Shown here: positions 1 through 9,096 of the stretch, in pieces
Layout: every line of letters begins with the position of its first letter
Position numbering within the stretch: position 1 is the first letter of the stretch
Source of the DNA: Armatimonadota bacterium
GTDB lineage: Bacteria; Armatimonadota; UBA5829; DSUL01
Direction of reading: 5' to 3'
Length of the DNA stretch: 52,606 bases
Assembly (NCBI GenBank): GCA_020846715.1
Contig: JADLDK010000058.1
Span: 1-52,606, forward strand
Position numbers and translations under genes: made by a program
The notes under the pieces: generated by a model
Told to the model about the DNA's origin: nothing
Database searches by the model: none
Seen by the model: the letters and a program-made list of their open reading frames with translations, nothing else

Positions 1-501
1 GCTCTTCACCTGCTGTTTGTCTGCGTCGACAGTGAAGTCTGGAGCGACTACACAAGGCGCGATGATCCCATATATGAGCAGGAAGTGGTCGAGTTGTTCA
101 TTGGCAGCGGCGAGGCTCCTCCGTCCATATATCGCGAGTTTGAACTGAGTCCTTTCAACGTTCAGTGGGATGGACGCATCGTCAGCCCTACAGGGGACAG
201 GAAGGATATGACAGCGGACGTCGCCTGGGACGCATGCAGCTTTGACTCAGCAGTCCGTATCGCACGGTCAGAATCGCAACAGCTTCCACAGTGTGAGGGC
301 TGGAGCGCCCGTCTCTCAATCGGATTTGCGGATCTCTCCGATAACGCACACACGCCCGCGCACGGCGATGTGTGGCGCGCAAACTTTCTGCGCATAGAGC
401 ATAGACCGCACGAGCAGTACCTTGCCTGGTCTCCCACACTCAAAAGTCCTGCAGACTACCACGTTCCCGCGCGGTTCGGACGCCTGATCTTAGTCGGGTA
501 G
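1..501 (+). CDS. Carbohydrate-binding family 9 (CBM9)-like protein, 5' truncated
   Basis: The reading frame is open from the first base of the window to a TAG at 499-501, so this is the C-terminal 166 residues of a larger protein. The pattern of an acidic strand with W and D residues (VDSEVWSDYTRRDDPIYE), then EVVELFIG, a Y-EFELSPFN strand, and near the end GDVWRANFLRIE and AWSPT followed by FHVP-like and FGRL segments is typical of CBM9/DOMON-like beta-sandwich domains that close secreted carbohydrate-binding proteins. No catalytic motif is visible in the part present. It probably belongs to an extracellular polysaccharide-handling protein, but the missing N-terminus could hold another domain. 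The family call rests on pattern recognition only. Confidence 0.7.
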   Translation, partial: ALHLLFVCVDSEVWSDYTRRDDPIYEQEVVELFIGSGEAPPSIYREFELSPFNVQWDGRIVSPTGDRKDMTADVAWDACSFDSAVRIARSESQQLPQCEGWSARLSIGFADLSDNAHTPAHGDVWRANFLRIEHRPHEQYLAWSPTLKSPADYHVPARFGRLILVG

Positions 502-771
502 GCGGCATTGTTGGAACTGAAGCTCGTAACGCTGTGCGCTGTCTTCGAGACGGACTGTCGCGACCTGTCACCTGCCTCACCCTTCGGTGGACCTACTAGT
601 GCAGTTGTCAGCGATTCAGATCGTATTCAGAGTGCGTCCTCTGCTCTGTGCGCCTCGCTTGAGCGTGACTCATTATGTTTCGCTTGTGACAGGATCCCGG
701 CCTGGCTCACATCCAGTATCCCCTTTGACGGGCATTTTCAGAAATGAAACCGGATATTTTGATGGAATCGG
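502..771. other. Gene-free stretch between CBM9-like gene and PEP-CTERM gene
   Basis: Together with the promoter and leader downstream, about 390 bases lie between the CBM9-like stop and the next start. Short open frames exist on both strands but none has a Shine-Dalgarno sequence or recognisable protein features. I see no repeat, RNA gene or strong hairpin here. Confidence 0.5.
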
Positions 772-800
772 TTGACAGCTAAGCGCTGAGTTGAGATACT
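772..800 (+). promoter_or_regulatory. Predicted sigma70-type promoter of the PEP-CTERM gene
   Basis: A perfect TTGACA box at 772-777 is followed after 17 bases by GATACT (795-800, four of six matches to TATAAT). Transcription would start near 807, giving a leader of about 80 bases before the ATG at 889. Confidence 0.6.
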
Positions 801-888
801 TAACTAAGCATTCACACAAGATGGATGCAGTTTGAGTCGCGCACGCCACACCGGTGGATAGCGCGACCTCTTGGAAGGAGAAATGACG

Positions 889-1596
889 ATGTACAGAGTT
901 GCAGCTATTTGCGCAGCGCTTATGGCTGTCCTCGTGTGTCAGGCCGGGGCAACGACGGCCTACATTGAAGACTTCAATGGGACTTACGTTGCAGGACCTG
1001 TTGGGTCGATACCTGCTGGGTGGACCTATTTTGGCTATGGCCCTCCATCGTTTGACACCCAGGAGAAAAGTATCGTCCTGGCCCCACACACTGGCTCAGA
1101 CAGCGCCTGGCGTATTGACGTCCCTGGAACTCTAAACCCCGCCAGCGGCACAATCGCTATCTATAAGACTGGCTTCAAGGTCAATGATGTTGCGCTACCC
1201 TTTCAGCCCATCGACTGGACAAAGCCTGTTTTGATGAAGGCGGACGTGTACGGAAACGACCTGGGCAGTGATACGCAGTTTTCCTGCAATATCACTCTTC
1301 AGGGCTACGACCGAACCGTTCAGGTGCTTGAGTGGGGCAACAACGGAGCCGCGAACGGAACATGGCAGACGGTCACCACGAGTCTGACCAGTCTGAACAC
1401 TGGTAACGAGAGTGGCAACCTGATACTCTTTCTGGACTTCAACTTCAAAGATAAGTTGTTTGCGGGCAACAGTACACTCATCTGGGAGAACCTGCGTGTT
1501 GAATACACCCCCGTAGTTCCAGAACCTGCCAGTATGCTGGCGCTTGGCACGGGATTGGTGAGCTTGCTGGGCCTGCGGCGACGCATGCTCCTCTGA
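889..1596 (+). CDS. PEP-CTERM sorting-domain secreted protein
   Basis: The 235-residue product starts with a signal peptide (MYRVAAICAALMAVLVCQAGA) and ends with VPEPASMLALGTGLVSLLGL followed by RRR. That is the PEP-CTERM signal: a Pro-Glu-Pro box, one hydrophobic helix and a basic end, recognised by exosortase and often linked to extracellular polysaccharide. The middle has no cysteine pairs or catalytic motif and looks like a beta-rich sandwich. Start choice: GGAAGGAG at 873-880 lies 8 bases before the ATG at 889, better than the ATG at 883 (2 bases) or an upstream TTG at 871. It is monocistronic, with its own promoter upstream and a strong terminator downstream. No exosortase gene is in this window. 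Confidence 0.85.
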   Translation: MYRVAAICAALMAVLVCQAGATTAYIEDFNGTYVAGPVGSIPAGWTYFGYGPPSFDTQEKSIVLAPHTGSDSAWRIDVPGTLNPASGTIAIYKTGFKVNDVALPFQPIDWTKPVLMKADVYGNDLGSDTQFSCNITLQGYDRTVQVLEWGNNGAANGTWQTVTTSLTSLNTGNESGNLILFLDFNFKDKLFAGNSTLIWENLRVEYTPVVPEPASMLALGTGLVSLLGLRRRMLL

Positions 1597-1623
1597 TCTC
1601 TCAGATATCTCTCATGCTAAACC

Positions 1624-1654
1624 AAGCCGCCTCGGCAGAATGCTGAGGCGGCTT
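1624..1654 (+). terminator. Rho-independent-type terminator of the PEP-CTERM gene
   Basis: A 14-base-pair stem (AAGCCGCCTCGGCA against TGCTGAGGCGGCTT, one G-T pair) with a GAA loop starts 27 bases after the stop codon. It is followed by GTTATT, a short T-rich tail rather than a full T run. The stem would also work on the other strand, ending transcripts from the converging SNF2 gene side. Confidence 0.75.
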
Positions 1655-1813
1655 GTTATTGGATGTTGAAGCGCCACTCTCCAGGCGCGGGATATTCCTC
1701 AATCAGTACGGCCCACTTGGGCGATGCGGCAAGGCTTTTTCCATTACCAGCCCTGCAAAGATGCGGCAGAGTTGCGTAAATGACACCTGTGGTCTACTTT
1801 CGTTTGTCTGAGT

Positions 1814-4800
1814 CTAGCCAAACAGCTCTGACACGTCGTCAGCCGAGAGTGATTTGAAGAAGGAAGCCTCCGATGAAATCAGTTTTTCCACCAGTTCGCG
1901 CTTGCGCTGCTGAAGCTCCAGCATCTTCTCCTCAACTGAATCCTGGGCTATCAACTTCTGGATAAATACAGGCCTGGTCTGTCCGATGCGGTGCGTGCGG
2001 TCGCTGGCCTGGGACTCCACTGCCGGATTCCACCACGGGTCAATGTGAATGACGTAGTCGGCTGCAGTCAGGTTCAGTCCGAGTCCACCCGCCTTCAAAC
2101 TGATTAGGAACAGCGGCACAGAGGGGTCCTCCTGGAACTGATCGACCACTTCCTGTCTGTTCTTTGTCCGGCCATCCAGATACGCATAGGGTGTCCGCCG
2201 TCTGTCCAGCTCGCGCTTTACAACTGACAGCATCCTGGTGAACTGGGAAAACACCAGGGCCTTATGCCCTTCAGATGTTACTGTTGAGAGAATCTCCATG
2301 AGGGCTTCCATCTTAGTAGACGGCCCATCGTACTCCTTGTCCACGAGTTGAGGGTGGTTGCAGATCTGTCTGAGCCGGAGCAGGCCCTCCAGTATGCGCA
2401 TTCGACTCTTGTCTATGCCCTGTTGCTGGATGAGTCCCAGAAGCTGCGCTCTGTAGCTGGCTTTAGTCTGGTCGTAGAGCTTGCGTTGGGGAGCCTCCAT
2501 CTCGCAATAGACAACGGACTCTGTGCGCTCAGGAAGCTCTGGCGCCACCTCTTCCTTGGTTCTTCGCAGGATAAACGGTTGAACCAGCGCGCGAAGCTCC
2601 TCGACGATCTGCTGGTCCTCCCCTTTCTCTATCTGATTTGCAAACTCGCTGCGAAACGCCTCAACTGATCCCAGCATTCCTGGATTCAGAAACGCAAACT
2701 GTGACCATAACTCCAGTGTGTTGTTCTCCACAGGGGTCCCCGTGAGGGCGAGTCTGCACGAAGCGTGAAGACTCCGTGCTGCGCGGGCCGTATCAGCGCC
2801 AGGGTTCTTGATAGCTTGCGACTCATCAAGAATGATGACCTTGAAAGCGTACTTCGCCAGCATCGCGATGTCTCGACGCATGAGCCCGTACGTTGTGATG
2901 ATAAGGTCAAAATCGTCGAACAGCGACACGTCGCGTGTCCGGTTCATCTCCGTGTGCATGTGGACGCTCAAATCCGGTGCGAAGCGGGCCGCTTCACGGT
3001 GCCAGTTCTCGATGACCGACTTTGGAGCAACTACCAGACTGGCGCCCTGCTCGGAAGAGTTCTCTTTCAACCATTGAAGCAGCGCCAGCGCCTGCACTGT
3101 TTTCCCAACTCCCATGTCGTCCGCCAGGCAGCCTCCAAAGCGATGATCGTAGAGAAAGCGTAGCCAGTCGTAACCGTGTCTCTGATACGGACGAAGCTCT
3201 ACGCGCAGCCCGCTCGGCAATGGCTGGGCTTCCAGCGCCTGAAGTCTGACGAGCTCTTTCCGATTGCGAATGAACTCCTCGTCGAGCGTCGTCTGGTCGC
3301 TCTCCTCGATAATCCCTTCCAGCAGTGCTGCCTGTGTCCGGGTGAGACGCAGGCCGTGTTCGGTCTCCTCTGCCAGCACGAGGATACGCCGGTAGCGCCT
3401 CAGCCAGTCGTCAGGAATGTGCCCCATACTGCCATCGGCCAGTTTGATGTAGCTCTGCCCTTTGCGAATCGCTCTGCGCAAATCTCTCAGTGTCGCAGAA
3501 GTGTCGCCAAAAACCACCTCTGCTCGAACATCAAACCAGTCTATCCCCGAACTGATGCCCAGGCTGATTCTTGGAGCGCTTCGGTTGACTCTGACAGACT
3601 TTAGCGATTCTTCCCCGAATATCTCGAATCCCAGTCCCAGCAACTTGGGCGATTTGAGTAACAGGAACTCGGCTGGAGTTATGGATTGCCGAAGCTGTAG
3701 AGTGTTGCGCTCTTTGCCCTTCTTCAGGCCGTGTTCGAGTGCGGCAGTGTGCCAGAGGACTTCGGTTTCGGGTTTGCGCAGGATCTTCACCAGGCCACGG
3801 CGACCCGCGTCGTACCAGTGGGTTGTCTCGGGATAGTCGCTGGAGAAAACCGCTTCCGCCGCGCCGTAGCCAAATCGAAGATGGATCACGAGTTCGCCGT
3901 CTGCCTCCAGCAGGTACAGGCGCGGTGTTGGGTTTTCGTCTATCTCTTCACGCACTTCCAGCAAGTCGCTTACCACAGGCAGACGCACGGATAGCGGCAT
4001 AACGAAGCTGGACATCAACTCCGGCAAGTCGTTTTCCGGTATTCTCATGGGAACGGCGCTGACAAGCCAGCTCAGCAGTCCTGAGCTATCCTCGACCTGA
4101 AGCAGTTGCCCCTGTGCAAACACCCACGCAGGGCGATTACAGATCAGCGCCGCTTCACCTTCTCCAACATTGACGACCCCGTCATTGAGCCGAATCTGTG
4201 GACGCAGAAGGTAGGCGCCGTCGTCCGTAAGCAGCTCCAACTCCGGCCGCCCAGTTTGTTCAAGAACTGTAACCACTTCCAGTTTGTCGCTCCCGTTGGG
4301 GCGCAGTGTGACGACTGACTCCTTCAGTAGCGGCAAGACGGTGGGTAGTACGGTTGTGGCGTCGTGCTGCGATCTGCGCCTGTCTGCAATCAGCCTTACT
4401 GCGGTGGCTTCCTCAGGGTTTCTGGCCATCGAAGCGCCGGTGGATGCTGAAGCAACCGGCGCAAGCGACACTCCCTGTGTGCCGCATATAACCTCCCTGA
4501 CTTGTCCGGCAGTGGCATCGCTGTCCACGCCCAAAGCGCGCAAATCAATTGACTGAGCTTCCACGTCCCAGACTCCGGGGTAACCATTCAAAACGAAGAC
4601 CAGCCGGTGGAACGTGTCCTTGAGCCGAGGTGGACGCTGCGCAAGTGCTGTGTTGAGCGTTGTGCGCCAGTCAGTCCTTCCAGGCTGTGTACGAAGAAAA
4701 TGGGCAAGCTCCAGCAGTCCTGCGATGTGGTGCTTGCAGAACTGTCCAGGGGAGTTTTGCGCGTGAGGACACGTGCAGCTAACGAGTACGCTCTTGCCTC

Positions 4801-5017
4801 TGCTGTGCTGATCCAGCGCGATCTTCACGACATAAGGCTCCGCCTGAGTCCCCTGGACAAGCGCGGTCGCCTCCTGACCGTCGTAGTCCTCAATACGAGC
4901 GAGTCTTTTGCGGTAGTAGATCTTGCCCCTGGCTACGACGGCTTCCGGCGCGGATTCCGCCGCCTTGAACAGATCGATATTCCCAAGTGTGAAGTTGTCT
5001 GGATCTGGTGAGGTCAT
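1814..5017 (-). CDS. SWIM zinc-finger SNF2-family DEAD/DEAH-box helicase
   Basis: This is a 1067-residue Swi2/Snf2-type ATP-dependent DNA translocase. An N-terminal SWIM zinc finger (C-x-C at 81-83, C-x-H at 94-96) is followed by a long variable region of about 500 residues, then the SNF2 core. Walker A is DDMGVGKT near residue 635, the DEAH-type box is DESQ near 732, and the motif III region is ALTGTPVENN. The C-terminal helicase lobe has LVFSQF, SLKAGGLGLNL and a motif VI of SDRTHRIGQTRP near 1007. Length and order fit the common bacterial SNF2/SWIM family (HepA/RapA-like remodellers of DNA-protein complexes). The exact cellular substrate is unknown. No nuclease or methylase lies next to it, so a defence role has no local support. 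Downstream genes on the same strand are not closely coupled to it. Confidence 0.92.
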   Translation of the reverse strand: MTSPDPDNFTLGNIDLFKAAESAPEAVVARGKIYYRKRLARIEDYDGQEATALVQGTQAEPYVVKIALDQHSRGKSVLVSCTCPHAQNSPGQFCKHHIAGLLELAHFLRTQPGRTDWRTTLNTALAQRPPRLKDTFHRLVFVLNGYPGVWDVEAQSIDLRALGVDSDATAGQVREVICGTQGVSLAPVASASTGASMARNPEEATAVRLIADRRRSQHDATTVLPTVLPLLKESVVTLRPNGSDKLEVVTVLEQTGRPELELLTDDGAYLLRPQIRLNDGVVNVGEGEAALICNRPAWVFAQGQLLQVEDSSGLLSWLVSAVPMRIPENDLPELMSSFVMPLSVRLPVVSDLLEVREEIDENPTPRLYLLEADGELVIHLRFGYGAAEAVFSSDYPETTHWYDAGRRGLVKILRKPETEVLWHTAALEHGLKKGKERNTLQLRQSITPAEFLLLKSPKLLGLGFEIFGEESLKSVRVNRSAPRISLGISSGIDWFDVRAEVVFGDTSATLRDLRRAIRKGQSYIKLADGSMGHIPDDWLRRYRRILVLAEETEHGLRLTRTQAALLEGIIEESDQTTLDEEFIRNRKELVRLQALEAQPLPSGLRVELRPYQRHGYDWLRFLYDHRFGGCLADDMGVGKTVQALALLQWLKENSSEQGASLVVAPKSVIENWHREAARFAPDLSVHMHTEMNRTRDVSLFDDFDLIITTYGLMRRDIAMLAKYAFKVIILDESQAIKNPGADTARAARSLHASCRLALTGTPVENNTLELWSQFAFLNPGMLGSVEAFRSEFANQIEKGEDQQIVEELRALVQPFILRRTKEEVAPELPERTESVVYCEMEAPQRKLYDQTKASYRAQLLGLIQQQGIDKSRMRILEGLLRLRQICNHPQLVDKEYDGPSTKMEALMEILSTVTSEGHKALVFSQFTRMLSVVKRELDRRRTPYAYLDGRTKNRQEVVDQFQEDPSVPLFLISLKAGGLGLNLTAADYVIHIDPWWNPAVESQASDRTHRIGQTRPVFIQKLIAQDSVEEKMLELQQRKRELVEKLISSEASFFKSLSADDVSELFG

Positions 5018-5064
5018 TTATTTCCGAGCGCAGTTAGCCGGTGGAGCACACTCACGAGTGCGCT

Positions 5065-5688
5065 CTAGACCAGATACGGATTGGTCAGGCGCTCGTGGCC
5101 AACCGTTGTATCTGGGCCATGCCCGGGCCACACGACGGTCTCATCTGGCAGGATCAGGATTTGCCGGTGAATCGAGTCGAGTAGCTGCTGATGGTTACCG
5201 CCCGGCAGATCAGTCCGTCCTATGGAGCCTGCAAACAGGCAGTCACCGACGATGGCAACATTCTCGGTGACAAAGACAACACTGCCTTGCGAATGTCCGG
5301 GTGCGTAGCGGACTCCAATCCTGCTCCGTCCTAACTCGATATCGCTGCCAGGTTCCAGGAAGAAGTCTGGATCAGGCGCCGGATCACAGCGCAAACCAAA
5401 CATCTCAGCAAACTGCGGGGCTTGTGAGAGCAACTGAGAGTCAGCCTTGTGGATGCCTATTCTCGCCCCGGTAGTTTCTGCAACCTGTGCGAGATCAGCG
5501 ACATGATCGAAATGTCCGTGCGTGAGCAGTATCAGTCTGACTTTTGTATCTGCTGGCAGATCGTCGAGGATTGGCACTGCGCCAAAGCCCGGATCGATCA
5601 GGGCAGCCTCCCGTGAGTCCTGATCCACAACCGCAAAGCAGTTGTTGTCCATCGGCCCGATTGACCTCTGGAAGAGTCTTGTTGGCAC
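5065..5688 (-). CDS. MBL-fold metallo-hydrolase (glyoxalase II-like, YcbL type)
   Basis: The 207-residue product carries the metallo-beta-lactamase signature THGHFDH (HxHxDH), a later GHSQGS histidine, GDCLFAGSIGRTD and a final PGHGPDT histidine. These are the di-metal ligands of glyoxalase II-like hydrolases. The short form without the substrate-binding C-terminal domain of true GloB suggests a YcbL-type thioesterase or hydrolase. The GTG at 5688 is chosen as start because it follows the thyX stop by one base (TAG-C-GTG) and gives the usual N-terminus for the family, a strand followed by GPMDNNCF. An upstream in-frame ATG at 5757 would overlap thyX by 68 bases. It is probably co-transcribed with thyX. 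Confidence 0.85.
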   Translation of the reverse strand: MPTRLFQRSIGPMDNNCFAVVDQDSREAALIDPGFGAVPILDDLPADTKVRLILLTHGHFDHVADLAQVAETTGARIGIHKADSQLLSQAPQFAEMFGLRCDPAPDPDFFLEPGSDIELGRSRIGVRYAPGHSQGSVVFVTENVAIVGDCLFAGSIGRTDLPGGNHQQLLDSIHRQILILPDETVVWPGHGPDTTVGHERLTNPYLV

Positions 5689-5689
5689 G

Positions 5690-6541
5690 CTATTCGTAGA
5701 CGAACTCAGGTGTAGCGACCTCTGTCCCGTCGGGTAGCTCGCTGATCTGGTAATCACCGAAAACAGCAGGAGACAAATCTTTAAGAATGCGACAGATTTT
5801 CACGGCCAGGGCGCGGATTTCCACATCCGCATGTTCGTTCGCGCGCATCCGAATAAAGTGACGCCATGCGCGGAAGTTTCCAGTCATAACGATCTTTGTC
5901 TCAGTGCAGTTCGGAAGCACACTGCGCGCTGCCTGACGGGCGAGCTTGCGCTTGAGTGTCTTGTCAGTGACCTGCGCGAATCTTTCCGCGAGAATCTGAT
6001 ACAGGTCCCTGTAGGCCTCCTGAGCGCGCGCCGCCGTCTCTTCCCAGATTCTGTGCGCCTCGGGATCGGAAGCAATACAGGCAGGCTCCACCATGCGTGC
6101 CTTGTCCTCGGAGACATAGCGCTGTGAAACCTGAGAGAAGGAAAAGTGCCGATGGCGAATCAGCTCATGTGTCAAGGATCGCGAAACTCCCTCGATGCAA
6201 AAGCCCGCCACGGAGTGCTCTATCACTGAGAGATGACCGTGATCCAGCATATTGCGAATGTAGTCCGCGTTGCTGCGCCCCGCTGGGTTGCCCCACGACT
6301 GGTAGCACATGCGCCCTGCAAACTCTATCAGCTTTTCTCCGTCAATACCGGTGTCGGTAGTCCAGTCGATCTCCTCCGGCTTTTGGAACTGAGTAAATGC
6401 GATAAGGCTCACTTCCGGCTCAGTGACGATTTCGGGTCTGGCGATCTCTGCTGCTTCCAAATTCTCTCCTCTGATAACAGGGTCCGCCCTGGCTGTGGCT
6501 GGACGCTCAAAGTCAATCGTGATCAACGAGTCAATCCACAC
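5690..6541 (-). CDS. thyX: Flavin-dependent thymidylate synthase ThyX
   Basis: ThyX methylates dUMP to dTMP using methylenetetrahydrofolate with NADPH and FAD. The diagnostic motif RHRxxSxxxxSxR is complete at residues 129-141 (RHRHFSFSQVSQR), followed by Y142. The 283-residue length is somewhat long because of about 40 N-terminal residues before the conserved EVSLIAFTQF strand, so the real start may lie further in; no clear Shine-Dalgarno settles this. The MBL hydrolase gene follows after one base. No thyA is present in the window, consistent with lineages that rely on ThyX. Confidence 0.95.
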   Translation of the reverse strand: MWIDSLITIDFERPATARADPVIRGENLEAAEIARPEIVTEPEVSLIAFTQFQKPEEIDWTTDTGIDGEKLIEFAGRMCYQSWGNPAGRSNADYIRNMLDHGHLSVIEHSVAGFCIEGVSRSLTHELIRHRHFSFSQVSQRYVSEDKARMVEPACIASDPEAHRIWEETAARAQEAYRDLYQILAERFAQVTDKTLKRKLARQAARSVLPNCTETKIVMTGNFRAWRHFIRMRANEHADVEIRALAVKICRILKDLSPAVFGDYQISELPDGTEVATPEFVYE

Positions 6542-6594
6542 ATGTTAGCGGCACTACGCAGTCTCCGGCAATAGTAAAGCGCCGAATCAGGCAG

Positions 6595-7866
6595 CTATCT
6601 TTCAAGTGCGTACACGCCCCCAGCTTTCAGAGCTATGGGGCCGGTGGAGCCGAGCAGAGTGCGCCCGTCCTCAGCGTAGACATCAGCGCGACCGTGAAAA
6701 GGCGCGGTCAGCGGCAGGAGTTGCCGGTCCGGCCCGCTTGAATACTGCGGCTCAATGCGCCGCCCGTCCTTGTCCACGAGCACTATTTTCTTCTGAAGCC
6801 ACGTTGCGAAAATCTTATTGGATGCAAGAGCGGCGTCGGGCCCGGCTCCGTACAGATATCCGAGCACGCGCCGCCCGCTACGTTCCTGCTCTCCCTGCGT
6901 CACCCAACCGATAGCCACGATATAGCGATCAACGGAGTCTATGTTACCCTGTAAAACTTTAACACCGGAGAACGAGTTCGGGTTCTCGGACAAGGTATAA
7001 AAGAGCTTGTCGGTGTTCATATGGAGGCCCATTAAATACCAGGATTTGGACTTAGACCTAAACTTTTTGACGTCATTTACTGCATAGGCGCCGTCCAGAA
7101 CAGAGCGCTCATATGTGTAGGAACGCCCGTCTTTGCTAACTGCCTGATGCACTTTGCCGAAGTTGCGAAAGTCCCCAAAATACAACGTGTACTGCCCGCG
7201 CTCGTAGAGCAACGCATTCATTCCGTTGATGTCTGCGTCGTCGTAGTTTTTGTAGCCAGTCATCGTCACAATGTCTTTCAGCGACGCGGTGCAGGGTTCG
7301 CTGCTTGCGTTCCATGTCCTGCCATCTGGCGAAGAGAACAGAGCGGGTTTATTGCGTCCAAGCTTATCAGGATAAGCCGTACACACCATTCTCCACTGGC
7401 CGTCTGGAAGCCTGAGCGCGTTCACATTGCAGACATGCTGGAAGGGGCCGTGCTCTATGACTGTGTGCCGATCTGAAAAGTTGAGAAAATCCTTCGTCAT
7501 GGCGCTATAGATGCGGTCGTTGCACGTCGGCACTCCGTCCCACGCTCCGTAAAATACCCGCCATCCATGCTCAGTCTCAACAACGGACGGCGCGTAGATG
7601 TTGCGGCAGGTACCCTCGCGAGGCTGAAGCAACGGGCGGCGGATGTCCGGGAGCAGGCTCAGTGTCCCAGCGTTCCATGCGCTTGCGTTGAAAGGACCAG
7701 CCTTCACCCCCACAATCTGAGCATATCCGGCGGCGCCTGTGCCCGATGTCTGGATGAGACTGAAACAGGCCGCGCTGTCAGAAGCCAGCGCTGAAAGGCT
7801 CACGCTCGACGTCATTGCCAACACAGTCCCCGCGGCAACTGAAGCTTCGATCAGGCGTAGTTTCAT
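6595..7866 (-). CDS. Secreted five-bladed beta-propeller protein, GH43/GH32-like
   Basis: The 423-residue product has a signal peptide (MKLRLIEASVAAGTVLAM, then small residues to about 30). A repeated blade pattern follows: PSVVETEHGWRVFYGAWDG, DRIYSAMTKDFLNFSDR, NVNALRLPDGQWRMVCTAY, PALFSSPDGRTWNAS and YTLYFGDF. This alternation of 'seen in the data, used in the text' short blades with aspartates is typical of glycosidase-type five-bladed propellers (GH43, GH32, GH117, GH130). I cannot assign catalytic residues, so the substrate is open. Start: GGGAG 7 bases before the ATG at 7866; an upstream in-frame start at 7923 has no such site. The divergent neighbour at 7982 is also secreted. A non-enzymatic surface protein is possible. 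Confidence 0.6.
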   Translation of the reverse strand: MKLRLIEASVAAGTVLAMTSSVSLSALASDSAACFSLIQTSGTGAAGYAQIVGVKAGPFNASAWNAGTLSLLPDIRRPLLQPREGTCRNIYAPSVVETEHGWRVFYGAWDGVPTCNDRIYSAMTKDFLNFSDRHTVIEHGPFQHVCNVNALRLPDGQWRMVCTAYPDKLGRNKPALFSSPDGRTWNASSEPCTASLKDIVTMTGYKNYDDADINGMNALLYERGQYTLYFGDFRNFGKVHQAVSKDGRSYTYERSVLDGAYAVNDVKKFRSKSKSWYLMGLHMNTDKLFYTLSENPNSFSGVKVLQGNIDSVDRYIVAIGWVTQGEQERSGRRVLGYLYGAGPDAALASNKIFATWLQKKIVLVDKDGRRIEPQYSSGPDRQLLPLTAPFHGRADVYAEDGRTLLGSTGPIALKAGGVYALER

Positions 7867-7981
7867 GTCAACACTCCCTCTTCCATCGACAAAGTTGGCG
7901 AAAGACAGACTCTGTCCTCTCAAAACGTGTTATCCTACCATAATCGGCAGTACTGTGTGATCGTTGGTAAGGAGAAGCTGG

Positions 7982-8956
7982 GTGAAGACAAGGAGATTTC
8001 TTGAGCTGTGCGCCGTCATTGTGTGTCTGGCGGCGCAGCCAATGGGACAGGTAGCTTCAGCAAGCTCAACCGCTCTGGTTGAGGGTGATGGCGCTGTGAG
8101 CCTTGTGGACGCAGACATTGGAATCACCACATACGCGGCGTTTCGTGTCCGTGTGAGCCAAGAGGCTGGTGCGCTTGAGGGGTCGTTCACATGGTCTGAC
8201 TCACACGGTGTGATTGGACCTCTCGTGGTGATTGAATCTGAGTCTGTTGACCACCTCGTGGTCGAGGGGGATCGAGCGCTCATAGAGGCTCGAGGTTTGC
8301 TGAACGGCACGGATATGGATTTGAGGATCGAAGCCGTGGGTGGTGTGTCGCCATCTTTGCTTGTTGAGGCTCGGGACAACAGCAGTGGTGTCGTCCTGTA
8401 CAAAGCTGGCGGGCCGGTGACTCAGGGTGATCTGCAAGTTGCCGGGCCCGTGAGGTACAGCGACGGAGTGGCCCGGGGAATCGGCAGTATAGGCGTTGTC
8501 CGCAGTGATGTTCCGGGGCAGGGGATCGGTAGCTTCGGGTTCGATTTGCGAACTTTGAGAGGTATAGTCACGGGCTCCCTTACCTACCGGGAGTCTAATC
8601 CACTATTGCCCGGTGCGGCGCTGCGGCCTCTGGCTCAGATTTCTATGCCCAGCCCGTCATCTTTGTCTGTCGATGACTCAGTGGCGACAGTTGCTGGACC
8701 GGGTTTCTACAATGGTCGCACCTGCTGGATCACTGCCCGAATTAGGGACTCTTCACATCGCTCCTCAGCACTGAAATCGCAGAGCGCGTCGCCTGGGGCT
8801 GCGGCGCGCCAGGTTGCTGAAGCGCCGGAGGTCTTCTCTATCGCAGTACAAGCCTCGCCTTCGGATGCAACGCCACTTTATCAAGCAGCGGGCGCTCTGA
8901 TACGGGGCGCCATCAGGCTTAGCGCCGCGCCGCCCGATGCGGCCGGGCTTCCCTGA
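7982..8956 (+). CDS. Secreted protein with two copies of a beta-rich domain
   Basis: The 324-residue product starts with a signal peptide (VKTRRFLELCAVIVCLAA). The mature part looks like two divergent copies of one domain of about 105 residues. The first begins YAAFRVRVSQEAGALEGSFT and ends VLYKAGGPVTQGDLQV; the second begins SFGFDLRTLRGIVTGSLTY and ends PLYQAAGALIRGAIRL. Both share an FxVR/FDLR strand, GSxTY, a central LxV strand, an NG turn and an LYxAxG ending. The pattern resembles the beta-sandwich repeats often appended to secreted cell-surface proteins (post-COAP-like). GTG at 7982 is chosen because AAGGAG at 7969-7974 lies 7 bases upstream. Function is unknown; the divergent partner is the propeller gene. 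Confidence 0.65.
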   Translation: MKTRRFLELCAVIVCLAAQPMGQVASASSTALVEGDGAVSLVDADIGITTYAAFRVRVSQEAGALEGSFTWSDSHGVIGPLVVIESESVDHLVVEGDRALIEARGLLNGTDMDLRIEAVGGVSPSLLVEARDNSSGVVLYKAGGPVTQGDLQVAGPVRYSDGVARGIGSIGVVRSDVPGQGIGSFGFDLRTLRGIVTGSLTYRESNPLLPGAALRPLAQISMPSPSSLSVDDSVATVAGPGFYNGRTCWITARIRDSSHRSSALKSQSASPGAAARQVAEAPEVFSIAVQASPSDATPLYQAAGALIRGAIRLSAAPPDAAGLP

Positions 8957-9048
8957 GGGTCATCTGCAACGCCAAGCCTGAGTCCTCAATATAAGAGGTC
9001 TCCAGCGTTTACCTTGAGGGGGAGGCACTTTCCAGCGGAGTAAGTGGA

Positions 9049-9058
9049 AACAATTGTT
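9049..9058. promoter_or_regulatory. Possible operator palindrome upstream of the XRE regulator
   Basis: AACAATTGTT is a perfect 10-base palindrome 38 bases before the XRE start codon, a position suited to autoregulation by the encoded HTH protein. Ten-base palindromes also occur by chance, so support is weak. I could not place convincing -35 and -10 boxes around it. Confidence 0.3.
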
Positions 9059-9096
9059 CGCTTGCAGTATCATGAGATTACAGGCAGGCAACTCAA

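Noticed and set aside
1814..5017. SNF2/SWIM helicase as part of a defence system such as DISARM
   Set aside because: No methylase, DUF1998, phospholipase D or nuclease gene is nearby; neighbours are thyX and an MBL hydrolase. SWIM-SNF2 proteins are common housekeeping genes.
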